64,000 bases of DNA from Dethiosulfatibacter aminovorans DSM 17477 (GTDB lineage: Bacteria > Bacillota > Clostridia > Tissierellales > Dethiosulfatibacteraceae), in the NCBI RefSeq assembly GCF_900142005.1, contig NZ_FQZL01000005.1, forward strand, positions 1-64,000, given 5' to 3'. How positions within the stretch are numbered: the stretch's first letter is position 1; every line of letters begins with the position of its first letter. The position numbers and the translations under genes are program-made. Shown here piece after piece: positions 53,665 to 63,145 of this stretch. The notes beneath the pieces are model-generated. The model was not told the origin of the DNA, did no database searches, and was given only the letters and a program-made list of their open reading frames with translations.

Positions 53665-55248
53665 ATGAAGGTAAGGGATCTGTTTTCGATAAACAAGGAA
53701 TTTTCAAAGTTTGAAGTGATTGCAGGTGAAAATGGTCTTGATAGGGAAATAACGGATATAGATGTATTTGAAATTCCTGACGGGTTGCTTTGGTTGAATG
53801 AAGGTGAATTCAGCATAACAACGGGGTACTATTTCAAGGATAATCCTGAGGATTTGATGAGTGTAGTTGAATACCATGCTAAAAAAAATGCTTCGGGAAT
53901 AGGAATAAAGCTGGGCAGATTTATAGACAGCTTGCCTCAGGAAATCATTGACAGGGCCAATGAAATGAATTTTCCAATTATTAATATTCCTATTCATGTA
54001 GACTGGGGAAGCATTATATGGCCTGTAGTCAGTTCTTTGCTTGGAGAAGACAGCTATGAAGATTATATGATGTCGAAGTTCAAGGAAGAGCTAAACGGCA
54101 TCGTGAATAAAAAGTACTATTTGGATGAGATTGTCTTGCTTCTAAACAGTTATTTGAACGGAGATGTATACATCATCGACAAAGATCAATTTGGTTTAAT
54201 AAAAAGCATGCCTCTTGAGGATGAATACAACAAGTTGAGGCAGATTATTAAAAGCAATATCGACAATATTGGAAATGATACTTTTTTTGAAGAAATTGAT
54301 GATAAATGGTTTAAGGTAGAAAAGATTGCCCACCACGGTATTGATTATGGATACTTGGGGATTGTATCGGACAGGTACAGGAACGAGAGCAATGCGCTCG
54401 ACAACAAGATGCTGAATGAAGTATTGCCACATATTATCATTCATATTTTAAGCTACAACAAGCAGAGGTATGAGTACTTTGAGTCCGCTGAGGATCTTTT
54501 CATGGAATTAATTATCGGGAATTATAACGAAGAGGAAAGCAGGCTAAGGGAAGAGGCTAAATTGCTGAGTCTTGACTATCATGAAAGCAGGGTAGTGTTG
54601 TATCTCAAATGCAAGGAGTATTTGGAAGAAACAGACAGGAAAAGTGAAGCGGAATTTTTGAGGCGTATGTTTTCTTTGAAAAACAAAGGATTCTATTGCT
54701 TTGATGATGGTGAAAAAATTGTGATGGTATTGTCAATTGAGGATATAGATAGAGAGCATATCGAAAAGATCTGTGCGGATATAATCGGGAAAATGAAATT
54801 GAACAGCAGCTGTACGAATATGGAATTTGGCATCAGCAAGGAATGCAGGAGTTTGAAGAATATCAAATCGGCCTATGAAGAAGCTGAATTCGCATATAAA
54901 ATGGGGAATGCTCTAAATAATGAGAAGATAAGATTTTATGATGATTACATTGTTTATCATGTGATGACAAAGCTGCATAATCATCCTACAGTCATGAAAT
55001 TGTATAATAACATTATTGTTAAAATCAGAACCGAAAGCGGCAATAAGGAAGAACTGATTAAAACCCTTAAATGTTATGTGAAGAACGATTTCAATATTTC
55101 TAAAACATCGGATGAATTGTATTTGCACAGAAACTCATTGTATAAGAGATTGAACAAGATCCAAGAGATAATTGGATATGATTTTGAAAAATCTGATACT
55201 AAATTTATTATCAATATGGTATCGAAGCTTGATGATTTGATTAATTAG
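53665..55248 (+). CDS. PucR family transcriptional regulator (2)
   Basis: 527 residues. ATG at 53665 follows GAGGTGATC. The N-terminal PucR domain (about 1-120) is clear (KVRDLFSINKEFSKFEVIAG; FSITTGYYF; IGIKLGRFIDSLP), with a middle GGDEF-like/CdaR region and C-terminal HTH_30 SKTSDELYLHRNSLYKRLNKIQ. It is a close paralogue of the regulator at 56374. It directly precedes and probably is cotranscribed with the PepT-like gene. Confidence 0.9.
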   Translation: MKVRDLFSINKEFSKFEVIAGENGLDREITDIDVFEIPDGLLWLNEGEFSITTGYYFKDNPEDLMSVVEYHAKKNASGIGIKLGRFIDSLPQEIIDRANEMNFPIINIPIHVDWGSIIWPVVSSLLGEDSYEDYMMSKFKEELNGIVNKKYYLDEIVLLLNSYLNGDVYIIDKDQFGLIKSMPLEDEYNKLRQIIKSNIDNIGNDTFFEEIDDKWFKVEKIAHHGIDYGYLGIVSDRYRNESNALDNKMLNEVLPHIIIHILSYNKQRYEYFESAEDLFMELIIGNYNEEESRLREEAKLLSLDYHESRVVLYLKCKEYLEETDRKSEAEFLRRMFSLKNKGFYCFDDGEKIVMVLSIEDIDREHIEKICADIIGKMKLNSSCTNMEFGISKECRSLKNIKSAYEEAEFAYKMGNALNNEKIRFYDDYIVYHVMTKLHNHPTVMKLYNNIIVKIRTESGNKEELIKTLKCYVKNDFNISKTSDELYLHRNSLYKRLNKIQEIIGYDFEKSDTKFIINMVSKLDDLIN

Positions 55249-55258
55249 GAGGTTGTAT

Positions 55259-56365
55259 ATGTTTAATGAGCAAGAGATAGTTGGAAGGTTTACGGAATAT
55301 GTGAAGACAGCCAGTGAGACGGGTTGTGAAGGAGAGTTTTACGAAAGATTGATAGATGATCTTGAAAAACTTGGAGCGGCGGTTACCGTAGACGATGCGG
55401 GTGAAAAGTGCGGTTCAAATGCAAATAATATATATGCATGGTTTGAAGGCGATGAGAGTATTAAACCCCTCATATTCAGTTGTCACATGGACACAGTAAA
55501 GCCCGGGAAAGACATAGAGACAATAATTGAAGACGGCATGATAAAAAGCAAGGGAGATACAATACTTGGGAGCGATGACAAGTCGGGAATAACTGCGATT
55601 ATGGAAGCCATGAAAGCAGTGAAGGACAAGGATGAAAATCATCGGCCAATACAGATAATATTCACCATCAGCGAGGAAGGGGGACTTAAGGGATCCAAGA
55701 ATCTTGATTTCAAAAGGCTTGTTTCCGACAGATGCTACGTATTCGACAGCAGTGGACCTGTAGGAAAGATAATAGTCCAGGCTCCTGCCCAGAATAAGAT
55801 TACTGCTACGATAAAGGGAAAACCGGCCCATGCAGGCATTGCACCTGAGAAAGGAGTCAGCGCAATAATGGCAGGATCAGATGCAATAAGCAATATGAGA
55901 CTTCTGAGAATTGATGAAGAGACAACAGCCAATATCGGTACCTTTGAAGCAGTGGGAGCGACAAATATTGTCAGCCCAAAAGCCAGAATTATCGGTGAGG
56001 TGAGAAGCCTCGACAGGGAGAAGATTGCAGTCCAGACTGAGCACATGGAAAAATGTTTCAGGGAATCGGCTGAAAAGCATGGCGCCGAAATTGAGATTGA
56101 AATTGAAGAGATGTATGATCCATATAAGTTTGGTGATGATGAAGACAATGTGATATTTGTAATGGAGAAACTTAGAAGTATTGGTGTGGACCCATATACG
56201 GCATCTTCTGGAGGCGGAAGTGATGCAAATGTGTTCAATTCCAAGGGAATAAAGGCGATAAATATTGCATGTGGGGTGAACAATGCACATACAACGGATG
56301 AATGCATTAAGGTTGATGAACTGGTCAAGCTGACTGAACTGGTGTATGGTATGATTACTGTATAG
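55259..56365 (+). CDS. M20 family tripeptidase-like peptidase (PepT-like)
   Basis: 368 residues from ATG at 55259, placed by AGGAGG at 55247-55252. M20 metal motifs: FSCHMDTVKPG, LGSDDKSGITA, SEEGGLKGS and DSSGPVG; the C-terminal SSGGGSDANVF and NAHTTDE contain the last ligand. It cleaves small peptides in the cytosol. It lies between two PucR genes. Confidence 0.9.
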   Translation: MFNEQEIVGRFTEYVKTASETGCEGEFYERLIDDLEKLGAAVTVDDAGEKCGSNANNIYAWFEGDESIKPLIFSCHMDTVKPGKDIETIIEDGMIKSKGDTILGSDDKSGITAIMEAMKAVKDKDENHRPIQIIFTISEEGGLKGSKNLDFKRLVSDRCYVFDSSGPVGKIIVQAPAQNKITATIKGKPAHAGIAPEKGVSAIMAGSDAISNMRLLRIDEETTANIGTFEAVGATNIVSPKARIIGEVRSLDREKIAVQTEHMEKCFRESAEKHGAEIEIEIEEMYDPYKFGDDEDNVIFVMEKLRSIGVDPYTASSGGGSDANVFNSKGIKAINIACGVNNAHTTDECIKVDELVKLTELVYGMITV

Positions 56366-56373
56366 GTGAGTAT

Positions 56374-57969
56374 ATGAAGATTGATGAATTGTTTGCTTTG
56401 AATAAGGATTTTAGGAAATTCGAATACATATGTGGAGTAGATGGCAAGGACAATGAAATCAATAATATTGAAGTTACCGAGGTTCCGGAAGGAGTCTATT
56501 GGGTAAAGGAAGGCGATCTTCTCGTTACTACGGGATATTTTTTTAGAAATGACGAGGTCGCCTTTGAAAATTTCATAAAAATGCTGATATACCATAAGGC
56601 TGCCGGTCTGGCAATTAAGCTTGGAAGATATATTGACAAGATACCTCAAAAAATCGTTCAGATAGCTGAAAACAACAATTTCCCTATTATAAACGTCCCC
56701 TTCCACATGAGATACAGCAGCATACTGTGGCCTGTTGCCAATAAATTGGTAGATACGGAAAAATACAGCGATTATATCCTTAAGACATATAAAAAAGAGT
56801 TGAAGGAGGAGATGAAGAACAATTATAATCTTGATGCTATTACCGACTTGCTGTCGGTATACATTGGAAGTACTGTAAGTGTTTTTTGGGAGAACAACAA
56901 GAAACAGATAAATACTTCCGATGTTCTGGAAACCAGGAATATTCACAGGACACTTATGGATAATTACAAAACCTTGTTTCAAACCGACAAAAGGTATGGT
57001 CATATAGAAAAAGAAGAAGGACAATATTTTTTCTTTAAAATAGAAGCAGTCAATCAAATTGTTGCGTATATGGGTGTGTTCTATCCCAAAACAGAATCCA
57101 TATCAGAAACGGACCTGGAGCTGGTGGAAGAGACGATTCCATTCATATCAATATATCTGCTTTCAAATTCGCACCATAATCTCAGTCATTACAAGAGTCT
57201 CAATGAGTTTTATCAATGTCTCATCGAGGGGGATTATTCAAATAACGAAAGGAAGCTAAGGGAGGAAGCAGCATATTTCGATATGGAGTTCAACAAGAGT
57301 CGCTATGTATGGATAGTTCAAATGCCTGAAATCAGTGTTGATAATTATAGAAGGTTTGTAAATATTGCAACAAGTCATCTGGATTTGAGTACAAAGGAGT
57401 ACTATCTGATAGAAAAGAGCAAGAGGTTAATATTCATCACTTCAACCAACGCCGAGCAGTTCAATGAAAGATATATCATTGAATTTTATTCTGAACTGAT
57501 CAAACGAATCGAATACTCCTTTAAGGGATTGAGCTATTTTATCGGTATCAGCAAGGTGTGCAATGTTTTAAAGTACTTAAACTATGCACATGATGAAGCT
57601 GTATTCGCCTACAAGCTTGGAAGCAAGATCCACCCTGAAAGAAAAATATACTATTACGATGATTATATCGTCTATCATCTTCTTCATGAGGTGTCGGACC
57701 ATCCTGCATTGTCAAAGATATACAAGAACACTGTGGAGAGGATAATTCGCTACGATGCTGAAAACAATACAGATTTTTTTGACACGCTGTCATCTCTCAT
57801 TGAAAATGATTTCAACATAAACCAAACTGCAAACGCCTTGTTTGTTCACAGGAATACATTGTATAAGAGAATGAATAAAATAGACAACCTGCTTGACCTG
57901 AACTTGGAAAAGTCGGAAAGCAGGTTGCTGTTGCAATTGGCATTCAAACTGAAGGATTTGCAGAACTAG
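56374..57969 (+). CDS. PucR family transcriptional regulator (3)
   Basis: 531 residues, same domain order as the regulator at 53665: an N-terminal PucR domain (KIDELFALNKDFRKFEYICG; LLVTTGYFF; LAIKLGRYIDKIP), a middle sensing region, and the HTH NQTANALFVHRNTLYKRMNKID. ATG at 56374 follows AGGTGAG. Its end overlaps the convergent pepD by 4 bases with no terminator between. Confidence 0.9.
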   Translation: MKIDELFALNKDFRKFEYICGVDGKDNEINNIEVTEVPEGVYWVKEGDLLVTTGYFFRNDEVAFENFIKMLIYHKAAGLAIKLGRYIDKIPQKIVQIAENNNFPIINVPFHMRYSSILWPVANKLVDTEKYSDYILKTYKKELKEEMKNNYNLDAITDLLSVYIGSTVSVFWENNKKQINTSDVLETRNIHRTLMDNYKTLFQTDKRYGHIEKEEGQYFFFKIEAVNQIVAYMGVFYPKTESISETDLELVEETIPFISIYLLSNSHHNLSHYKSLNEFYQCLIEGDYSNNERKLREEAAYFDMEFNKSRYVWIVQMPEISVDNYRRFVNIATSHLDLSTKEYYLIEKSKRLIFITSTNAEQFNERYIIEFYSELIKRIEYSFKGLSYFIGISKVCNVLKYLNYAHDEAVFAYKLGSKIHPERKIYYYDDYIVYHLLHEVSDHPALSKIYKNTVERIIRYDAENNTDFFDTLSSLIENDFNINQTANALFVHRNTLYKRMNKIDNLLDLNLEKSESRLLLQLAFKLKDLQN

Positions 57970-59402
57970 GCGGAAAGTTTTTTTAGAATCAGAACGATCA
58001 GTTCAAAGATCCTTGCTGCAGATTCGATACTAATTCTTTCTTTGGGGCTGTGTACATCAAACACATCGGGACCGAATGCGACAATGTCGAGATTTTCAAT
58101 CATGTTGTCGAAGTATCCGCATTCAAGTCCGGCGTGAATTGATGATAAGGTTGCTTCTTTTCCAGTCAGTTGAGTATACGATTCCATCGATATTTTTCTA
58201 AGGCTTGAATCAGGATTGAATTCCCAGCCGGGATAGTTGTTGAAAAAAACTGATTCACAGCCTTGAATATTTGCCAGTGACTTGATTTTATCGATGATTT
58301 CATTTTTTCTGCTTTCCGCGGAGCTCCTGATTGATGACAGCAAAATAAGTTTGTCATTTTCCGTATGTATTGCGCCGATGTTGGCAGAGGTTTCTACCAT
58401 GTCTTTCAACGATTTGTCCATATGTATGACACCGTTCGGCAGCAGCTGTATCATACTGATTATCTTGCTGAACGTATATTTGGTATATACACTGATTGTG
58501 CTTTCGTTTTTTGATACTTCGGTTTCTATTTTAACCTGGTCAAGTGGATTCAGCTCACTGTTCAATACAGCTTCCATGTCGCGCAAGTCATCATTGATCT
58601 TTTCAGGATCGCTGCATAAGATGGAGGATCTGCAAATATTTGGTATGGCATTTGCCTTCCCGTCGCATTCGATATTGCTAAGAGATATTTCATTGTGGTC
58701 ACCAACATACTTTAACACTCTTGCCATCAGCACTATGGCATTTCCTCTCATTTTGTCTATTTCCATGCCAGAATGGCCGCCCTTCAAACCGGATACCGAG
58801 ATTTTGACTGAATATTTTTCGGAATTCGATGGCGTCATGTATAGGGGTATCCTGGTTTCGCTGCGTACTCCTCCTGCACATGATACAAAGAAAAATCCTT
58901 CGTTTTCAGCGTCGAGATTTATATAATTCTTGCCTTTTAGTTTTGAGGCATCAATATGTGCTGCTCCTGCCAGGCCAACCTCCTCTTGAACCGTTATTAC
59001 TATTTCAAGATCAGGGTGGGGAATATCCTTCGAATCCATTAGATTCATAAGGTAGGAGATGGCAATTCCGTTATCTGCACCGAGGGAAGTCCCTTTCGAA
59101 TAAAGAAATCCATCTTTTTCATATACATCTATTCCTTCAGAGTATTCATGCTCGGAATCTGAATCCTTGACGTATACCATGTCCATGTGTCCCTGCAGAA
59201 TAACTGCAGGACCACTGTAATTTTCAATTGTTGATTTCTTCTTGATTATCAAGTTGTAAAAATCGTCCTGGTGAACATCAAGATTCTTTGTTCTTGCATA
59301 TGCTGCAAGAAAATCGCTTATTCTTTTTTCGTCTCCTGATGCCCGGGGGATTTTGCTTATCGTTCTGAAGTTTTCGATTATTGAATCTTTGTAGTCAATC
59401 AT
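57966..59402 (-). CDS. pepD: Cytosol nonspecific dipeptidase (aminoacyl-histidine dipeptidase, M20C)
   Basis: 478 residues from ATG at 59402 (MIDYKDSIIENF), preceded by GGGGAG; a longer frame would reach into the upstream gene and is not favoured. M20C motifs are complete: LQGHMDMVYV, SLGADNGIAIS, QEEVGLAGA, GGHSGMEIDKMRGNA and the C-terminal HAGLECGYF. It hydrolyses Xaa-His and many other dipeptides. It follows the tandem M29/NicX-like genes in the same leftward operon. Confidence 0.93.
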   Translation of the reverse strand: MIDYKDSIIENFRTISKIPRASGDEKRISDFLAAYARTKNLDVHQDDFYNLIIKKKSTIENYSGPAVILQGHMDMVYVKDSDSEHEYSEGIDVYEKDGFLYSKGTSLGADNGIAISYLMNLMDSKDIPHPDLEIVITVQEEVGLAGAAHIDASKLKGKNYINLDAENEGFFFVSCAGGVRSETRIPLYMTPSNSEKYSVKISVSGLKGGHSGMEIDKMRGNAIVLMARVLKYVGDHNEISLSNIECDGKANAIPNICRSSILCSDPEKINDDLRDMEAVLNSELNPLDQVKIETEVSKNESTISVYTKYTFSKIISMIQLLPNGVIHMDKSLKDMVETSANIGAIHTENDKLILLSSIRSSAESRKNEIIDKIKSLANIQGCESVFFNNYPGWEFNPDSSLRKISMESYTQLTGKEATLSSIHAGLECGYFDNMIENLDIVAFGPDVFDVHSPKERISIESAARIFELIVLILKKLSA

Positions 59403-59422
59403 TTTAACTCCCCGATTTATTT

Positions 59423-60487
59423 CTAATATCCATTGATATTGAGTTTCTTGCACAGTGCTGCCACTTCAGGATCTACGTATTTTCCGTTAATTTCAAGAGG
59501 CTTACCATCCAGTATTATTGAAGGTTTGGACACAACTCCGTCCGTATGGGACGCGGCCGTCCAGAAGGCGCCTTTGATTTGTGAGCCCTGACTGCCTATT
59601 CCGAATTCCATGCAGCCGAATATCCTTTCATCTTCTACTATCCTTCCGGTAGCTTTCGTTACGCCCGGATTGAATCCAAGAGAATAGTGGGCGAGCCTGT
59701 ACATGTTTTCGTCTTCAAAGTTCTCCAGCCATGCCCTGAAAACAGCTGCATCCTTTCCACCGTCAATATTCACAACCCTTCCATTTTCAAAGGTCAGTAC
59801 AATGTTTGAGTTCAGAAGACCCAGTTCGGTTGGTGGAAATAACGCCACATCGAATACAAGAGTGCCGTTGATGGTTTCTTCAACTGGACACCAGCTAATC
59901 TGACCGCCAAGCATGTAGGGATATCCTTTATTGGTGGCAATCTGGCCGGAATGCCTTATTGCCCTTCCCCTGTTGTAGGCTTTCAGGTCTGTACCGTTTT
60001 TGTCCCTGATAATAACTTCATCCGCTTTCTCGAGTTTTCCCTTTATCAGTTCTCCCAGCTCTACAACCAATTTATAGTCAACCTTTCCGATTGTGTTTAC
60101 CATCATGGTGACATCCATTCCGGTAAGGTTGATATACCTGCATCCAAAGTCCAATGCCTTTTGGTATGAAGAGCAGAGCATTATTGAAGAGTAGGCAAAC
60201 TCAATCCATACATCGGCATGGGAAACAGCCTGTCCGATGGGTGGTACGGGTTCGGCATATGCATTTTCACTGGTGGGACAATAGATGACGACAGGTATGG
60301 CACCTACTGAATAGGCCGCATTTGCAGTTGCTTCAACCACTCTTCGATCTGAAGAACTGTCTGCGGTGATGACTATGTTTTCACCTTCCTTTGCCAGCAT
60401 TACATCTTTTACGAGTTTATATGCTGCCTTTGCGGTTTCGTAAGACAGATAATCTTTTGACATTTCGATTCCTATTGGATAATTCAT
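59423..60487 (-). CDS. M29/NicX-like metalloenzyme (a), annotated leucyl aminopeptidase type
   Basis: 354 residues, closely similar to the next protein upstream (60496-61560). Conserved blocks include ITADSSSDRRVVEATANAAY, WIEFAYSSIM, NRGRAIRHSGQIATNKG, RLAHYSLGFNPGVTKATGRI, VEDERIFGCMEFGIGSQG and AASHTDGVVS, with the Glu/His residues that would bind a divalent metal. The family spans M29 aminopeptidases and 2,5-dihydroxypyridine 5,6-dioxygenase (NicX), so peptidase activity is likely but not certain. ATG at 60487 has GGAGGAAAT upstream. Confidence 0.8.
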   Translation of the reverse strand: MNYPIGIEMSKDYLSYETAKAAYKLVKDVMLAKEGENIVITADSSSDRRVVEATANAAYSVGAIPVVIYCPTSENAYAEPVPPIGQAVSHADVWIEFAYSSIMLCSSYQKALDFGCRYINLTGMDVTMMVNTIGKVDYKLVVELGELIKGKLEKADEVIIRDKNGTDLKAYNRGRAIRHSGQIATNKGYPYMLGGQISWCPVEETINGTLVFDVALFPPTELGLLNSNIVLTFENGRVVNIDGGKDAAVFRAWLENFEDENMYRLAHYSLGFNPGVTKATGRIVEDERIFGCMEFGIGSQGSQIKGAFWTAASHTDGVVSKPSIILDGKPLEINGKYVDPEVAALCKKLNINGY

Positions 60488-60495
60488 ATTTCCTC

Positions 60496-61560
60496 CTAAT
60501 AACCTTTTATTTTTAATTTTTTACAATAATTTACAGCTTCAGGATCGGTGTATATACCATCCTTTTCCAAATATTTGCCGTCTGCAATGATTGTAGGTTT
60601 TGAGACTATTCCATCCGTATGGGAAGCTGCATTCCAGAAAGCGCCTTTCAGGCTTTCTCCCTGACTTCCCAGACCGAACTCAATGCATCCGAAAATTCTC
60701 TCGTCCTCCACAATTCTTCCCGTAGCCTGTGTAACTCCCGGATTGAATCCTATGGAATAATGAGCAAGTCTAAACATGTTGGGGTCTTTGAAGTCACTCA
60801 GCCATCTGTTGAAGATTTCAGCGTCGCTTCCGCCTGTGATCTTCCTGACCCTGCCTTCTTCGAGCTCCATTACTATATTGCTGTTGATTATTCCGAGTTC
60901 CGATGGAGGGAAAACAGCTGCATCGAATATGAGGGTTCCGTGTATTGTTTCCTCTACCGGGCACCAGCTGACCTGACCTCCCAGCATTACCGGATAGCCT
61001 TTCTTGGTCGCCAATTGGCCGGAGTGCTTGACTTGTCTTCCTCGGTTGTAGGATTTCAGGTTTGTACCGTTCCTGTCCTGAATTATTATCTCATCAGACT
61101 TCTGGATATAGTCCGTCAAGTATTCCCCGAATTCAACCACCAGGTTGTAGTCGATTTTCCCTATGGTGTTTACAATCATTGTTGCGTCCATGCCCGTCAG
61201 GCATGTATATCTCGTTCCGTATTCCATTGCCTTCTGGAAGCACGGAGTATGCATGATGCAGTAGTAGGCAAATTCAATCCATACGTCTGCAGCAGCGACT
61301 GCAGATGCAACCGGAAGAACCGGTTCCTCAAATGCCTTGTACGTTGTGGGGTAGTTGATTATGACAGGGGAAGCACCAATTGAATAAGCTGCTTTTGCAG
61401 TCGCCTCTACAACCCTTGAGTCAGATGAACTGTCAGCCGTTATGACTACGGTTTCCCCCGGAAGCACAAGCATCACATCCTTGACCAATTTCATGGCTGC
61501 AGCCTGGACTTCGTAAGATAGATAGCTTTCCGACATCTCGATTCCTATTGGGTAATTCAT
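60496..61560 (-). CDS. M29/NicX-like metalloenzyme (b)
   Basis: 354 residues, a tandem duplicate of the previous gene with the same length and N-terminus (MNYPIGIEMS). The putative metal-site blocks are retained (VEDERIFGCIEFGLGSQG, AASHTDGIVS). It differs mainly at the substrate-facing region (WIEFAYYCIMHTPCF against WIEFAYSSIMLCSSY), suggesting split specificity. ATG at 61560 follows AAGGAGG; 8 bases separate the two genes. It is first in the leftward M29-M29-pepD operon. Confidence 0.8.
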   Translation of the reverse strand: MNYPIGIEMSESYLSYEVQAAAMKLVKDVMLVLPGETVVITADSSSDSRVVEATAKAAYSIGASPVIINYPTTYKAFEEPVLPVASAVAAADVWIEFAYYCIMHTPCFQKAMEYGTRYTCLTGMDATMIVNTIGKIDYNLVVEFGEYLTDYIQKSDEIIIQDRNGTNLKSYNRGRQVKHSGQLATKKGYPVMLGGQVSWCPVEETIHGTLIFDAAVFPPSELGIINSNIVMELEEGRVRKITGGSDAEIFNRWLSDFKDPNMFRLAHYSIGFNPGVTQATGRIVEDERIFGCIEFGLGSQGESLKGAFWNAASHTDGIVSKPTIIADGKYLEKDGIYTDPEAVNYCKKLKIKGY

Positions 61561-61628
61561 AATTCCTCCTTGGCATGTTTTGATAATAAATTCTCATAAC
61601 ACTATTAATCTATGCTTATGTTGATTAT

Positions 61629-61656
61629 ATAATATATGATTTGCATATTGTGTAAA
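61629..61656 (-). promoter_or_regulatory. Probable promoter of the M29-M29-pepD operon
   Basis: Read leftward: TTTACA (61651-61656), 16-bp spacer, TATTAT (61629-61634). The -35 region lies inside TGTGTA-N7-GCACAC (61649-61667), and a TGTGCA half site occurs at 61684-61689, resembling the operators at 47311-47792. Confidence 0.45.
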
Positions 61657-61716
61657 CATAAGCACACCAAATCTATACAAAAATGTGCATGTAGCAACTG
61701 CGAGAAAAAAATCCAA

Positions 61717-61777
61717 CTACTTGACTATATAGAGTAGTGTGGTATAATTAAAGTAGCTACTAGACTATGCATAGTAG
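61717..61777 (+). promoter_or_regulatory. padR promoter with twin CTACT-N11-AGTAG operators
   Basis: Promoter TTGACT (61721-61726), 16-bp spacer, TATAAT (61743-61748). Two inverted-repeat sites, CTACT-N11-AGTAG at 61717-61737 and 61757-61777, share an inner GACTAT and are 40 bp apart (about four turns). One covers the -35 box and the other the transcription start, the arrangement expected for PadR self-repression. Confidence 0.75.
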
Positions 61778-61790
61778 TGGAGGTGAGATT

Positions 61791-62126
61791 ATGGTAGACA
61801 GGGCACAGCTTCTGAAGGGACTGCTGGAAGGATGCATACTTGAGATAATACAGAGAGAAGAGACATACGGATACAAGATAACCAGCGACTTGAACGATTC
61901 GGGTTTCAAGGACTTGAACGAAGGAAGCGTCTATCCCGTTCTCATAAGGCTTGAAAAGAAGGGATACATAGTTTCGGAATCGAAGAAATCCCCTCTTGGA
62001 CCCAAAAGGAAGTATTTCACCATAACAGATGAAGGAAGGGGATTTCTGAAATCATTCAAGGCCGTGTGGAAAGACATATCAAAGGTTGTGGATAATATTA
62101 TGAAAGGCGGTGATCTTTGTGAATAA
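61791..62126 (+). CDS. PadR family transcriptional regulator
   Basis: 111 residues from ATG at 61791 (MVDRAQLLKG), set by GGAGGTGAG. PadR winged helix: LLEGCILEIIQREETYGYKI, then SVYPVLIRLEKKGYI and the wing GPKRKYFTITDEG. It probably represses its own promoter through the twin operators and is released by an unknown ligand or stress. The stop overlaps the start of the membrane-protein gene. Confidence 0.93.
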   Translation: MVDRAQLLKGLLEGCILEIIQREETYGYKITSDLNDSGFKDLNEGSVYPVLIRLEKKGYIVSESKKSPLGPKRKYFTITDEGRGFLKSFKAVWKDISKVVDNIMKGGDLCE

Positions 62127-62958
62127 TATTGGAAGAAACAAGCTCTTCATGTCAATTGGACTTTCAGTGCTTCTTATCATACAGATTATAATATTCATTA
62201 AGCTAAAGCCCGGTTCTAGAGGCCCAATAGGATTAATGTTTGGATTGATAATCCTGCTGGCTGTAATTGCTGTTGCAGCAAACTATTTTAGAATCAAGCA
62301 GCTGGAGGACAGGGTAAGGAACCTTCCCAAAGGATACAGGGATGCTTATATGGATGCCAATGAAGCCATTGCAACTATTGCAGGTCCAAGAAGTGAAAAA
62401 GTCAGAGTCATGGACATGGTCCTTGAAATATTCGAGCATGCGAGTCTTGAAAACAGGAACATAGACGATGTTACCGGTGGTGATCTTGAATCATTTCTTG
62501 AGGGGTTCGTTGAGGAAACCAAAGGCAGATCTTCGGCCCTTTACTGGTTTTCCTACAGTACGGCATTGTATATCGGCTACCTGCTGTTCATGAAGGCATA
62601 CAAGGTCTTGAGAACAGGAGGCATATCAGTTGAAAAACTAAAGACCGAAACTCTTGATTTGGGTCTTGTGGCAACATATGCTATCATAGCCTATGCATTT
62701 TTCCCATGGATTAATCTTGCAATGCAAAAAGCTGCAAGGGAACAGTTGAGGGGCATAAAAAGATTGATAATACTTTTGCCGTTTGTTTTGCCTTTTGGAC
62801 TGGTCGCCATGTTGATTCTTGTTGATAGTCCGTGGTTTGTAAAAATAATTGACACTCCCGTACCGGTCTTTGCTTCCGTTGCTTCCATTGCTGCCGGAGT
62901 GCTGCTTCTGGCAGGAAGTGTATTTTTGATGAGATATGCAAGTGTCAAAGGCAAGTAG
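62119..62958 (+). CDS. PadR-partner membrane protein of unknown function
   Basis: 279 residues from GTG at 62119 (MNNIGRNKLFMS), with GGCGGTGAT upstream; an earlier GTG nine bases before is possible. Two helices at about 10-50, a cytoplasmic region of about 100 residues with a DUF1048/DUF1129-like helical bundle character (VMDMVLEIFEHASLENR; GDLESFLEGFVEET), then four helices at the C-terminus. PadR genes in Firmicutes are often followed by such integral membrane partners. The genes overlap by 8 bases, so they are coupled. Confidence 0.7.
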   Translation: MNNIGRNKLFMSIGLSVLLIIQIIIFIKLKPGSRGPIGLMFGLIILLAVIAVAANYFRIKQLEDRVRNLPKGYRDAYMDANEAIATIAGPRSEKVRVMDMVLEIFEHASLENRNIDDVTGGDLESFLEGFVEETKGRSSALYWFSYSTALYIGYLLFMKAYKVLRTGGISVEKLKTETLDLGLVATYAIIAYAFFPWINLAMQKAAREQLRGIKRLIILLPFVLPFGLVAMLILVDSPWFVKIIDTPVPVFASVASIAAGVLLLAGSVFLMRYASVKGK

Positions 62959-62977
62959 ACAAACATGAGTGATTTTT

Positions 62978-63022
62978 AGGGCAGATGCAACCGTCATGAA
63001 TATGGTTGCCATCTGCTCTTTT
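62978..63022 (+). terminator. Intrinsic terminator of the padR operon
   Basis: Stem AGGGCAGATGCAACC (62978-62992) / GGTTGCCATCTGCTCT (63004-63019), with one bulge, followed by TTTT-like sequence. Confidence 0.75.
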
Positions 63023-63145
63023 GCATTAAACGAAGCGAAGCTGCCTTCTTACATTATGGGTAAATGTTTAGATTATGATTGTAATGGCAATTTTAATTTG
63101 ATATACTTAAGCGGAATTAAACTAATCATGACTCGAGGTATATTT

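Noticed and set aside
55735..57057. Long 440-codon open frame on the minus strand opposite the PepT-like and PucR genes
   Set aside because: It is antisense to two well-supported genes, its product has no recognisable domain, and it has no RBS; it is a shadow of their codon bias.
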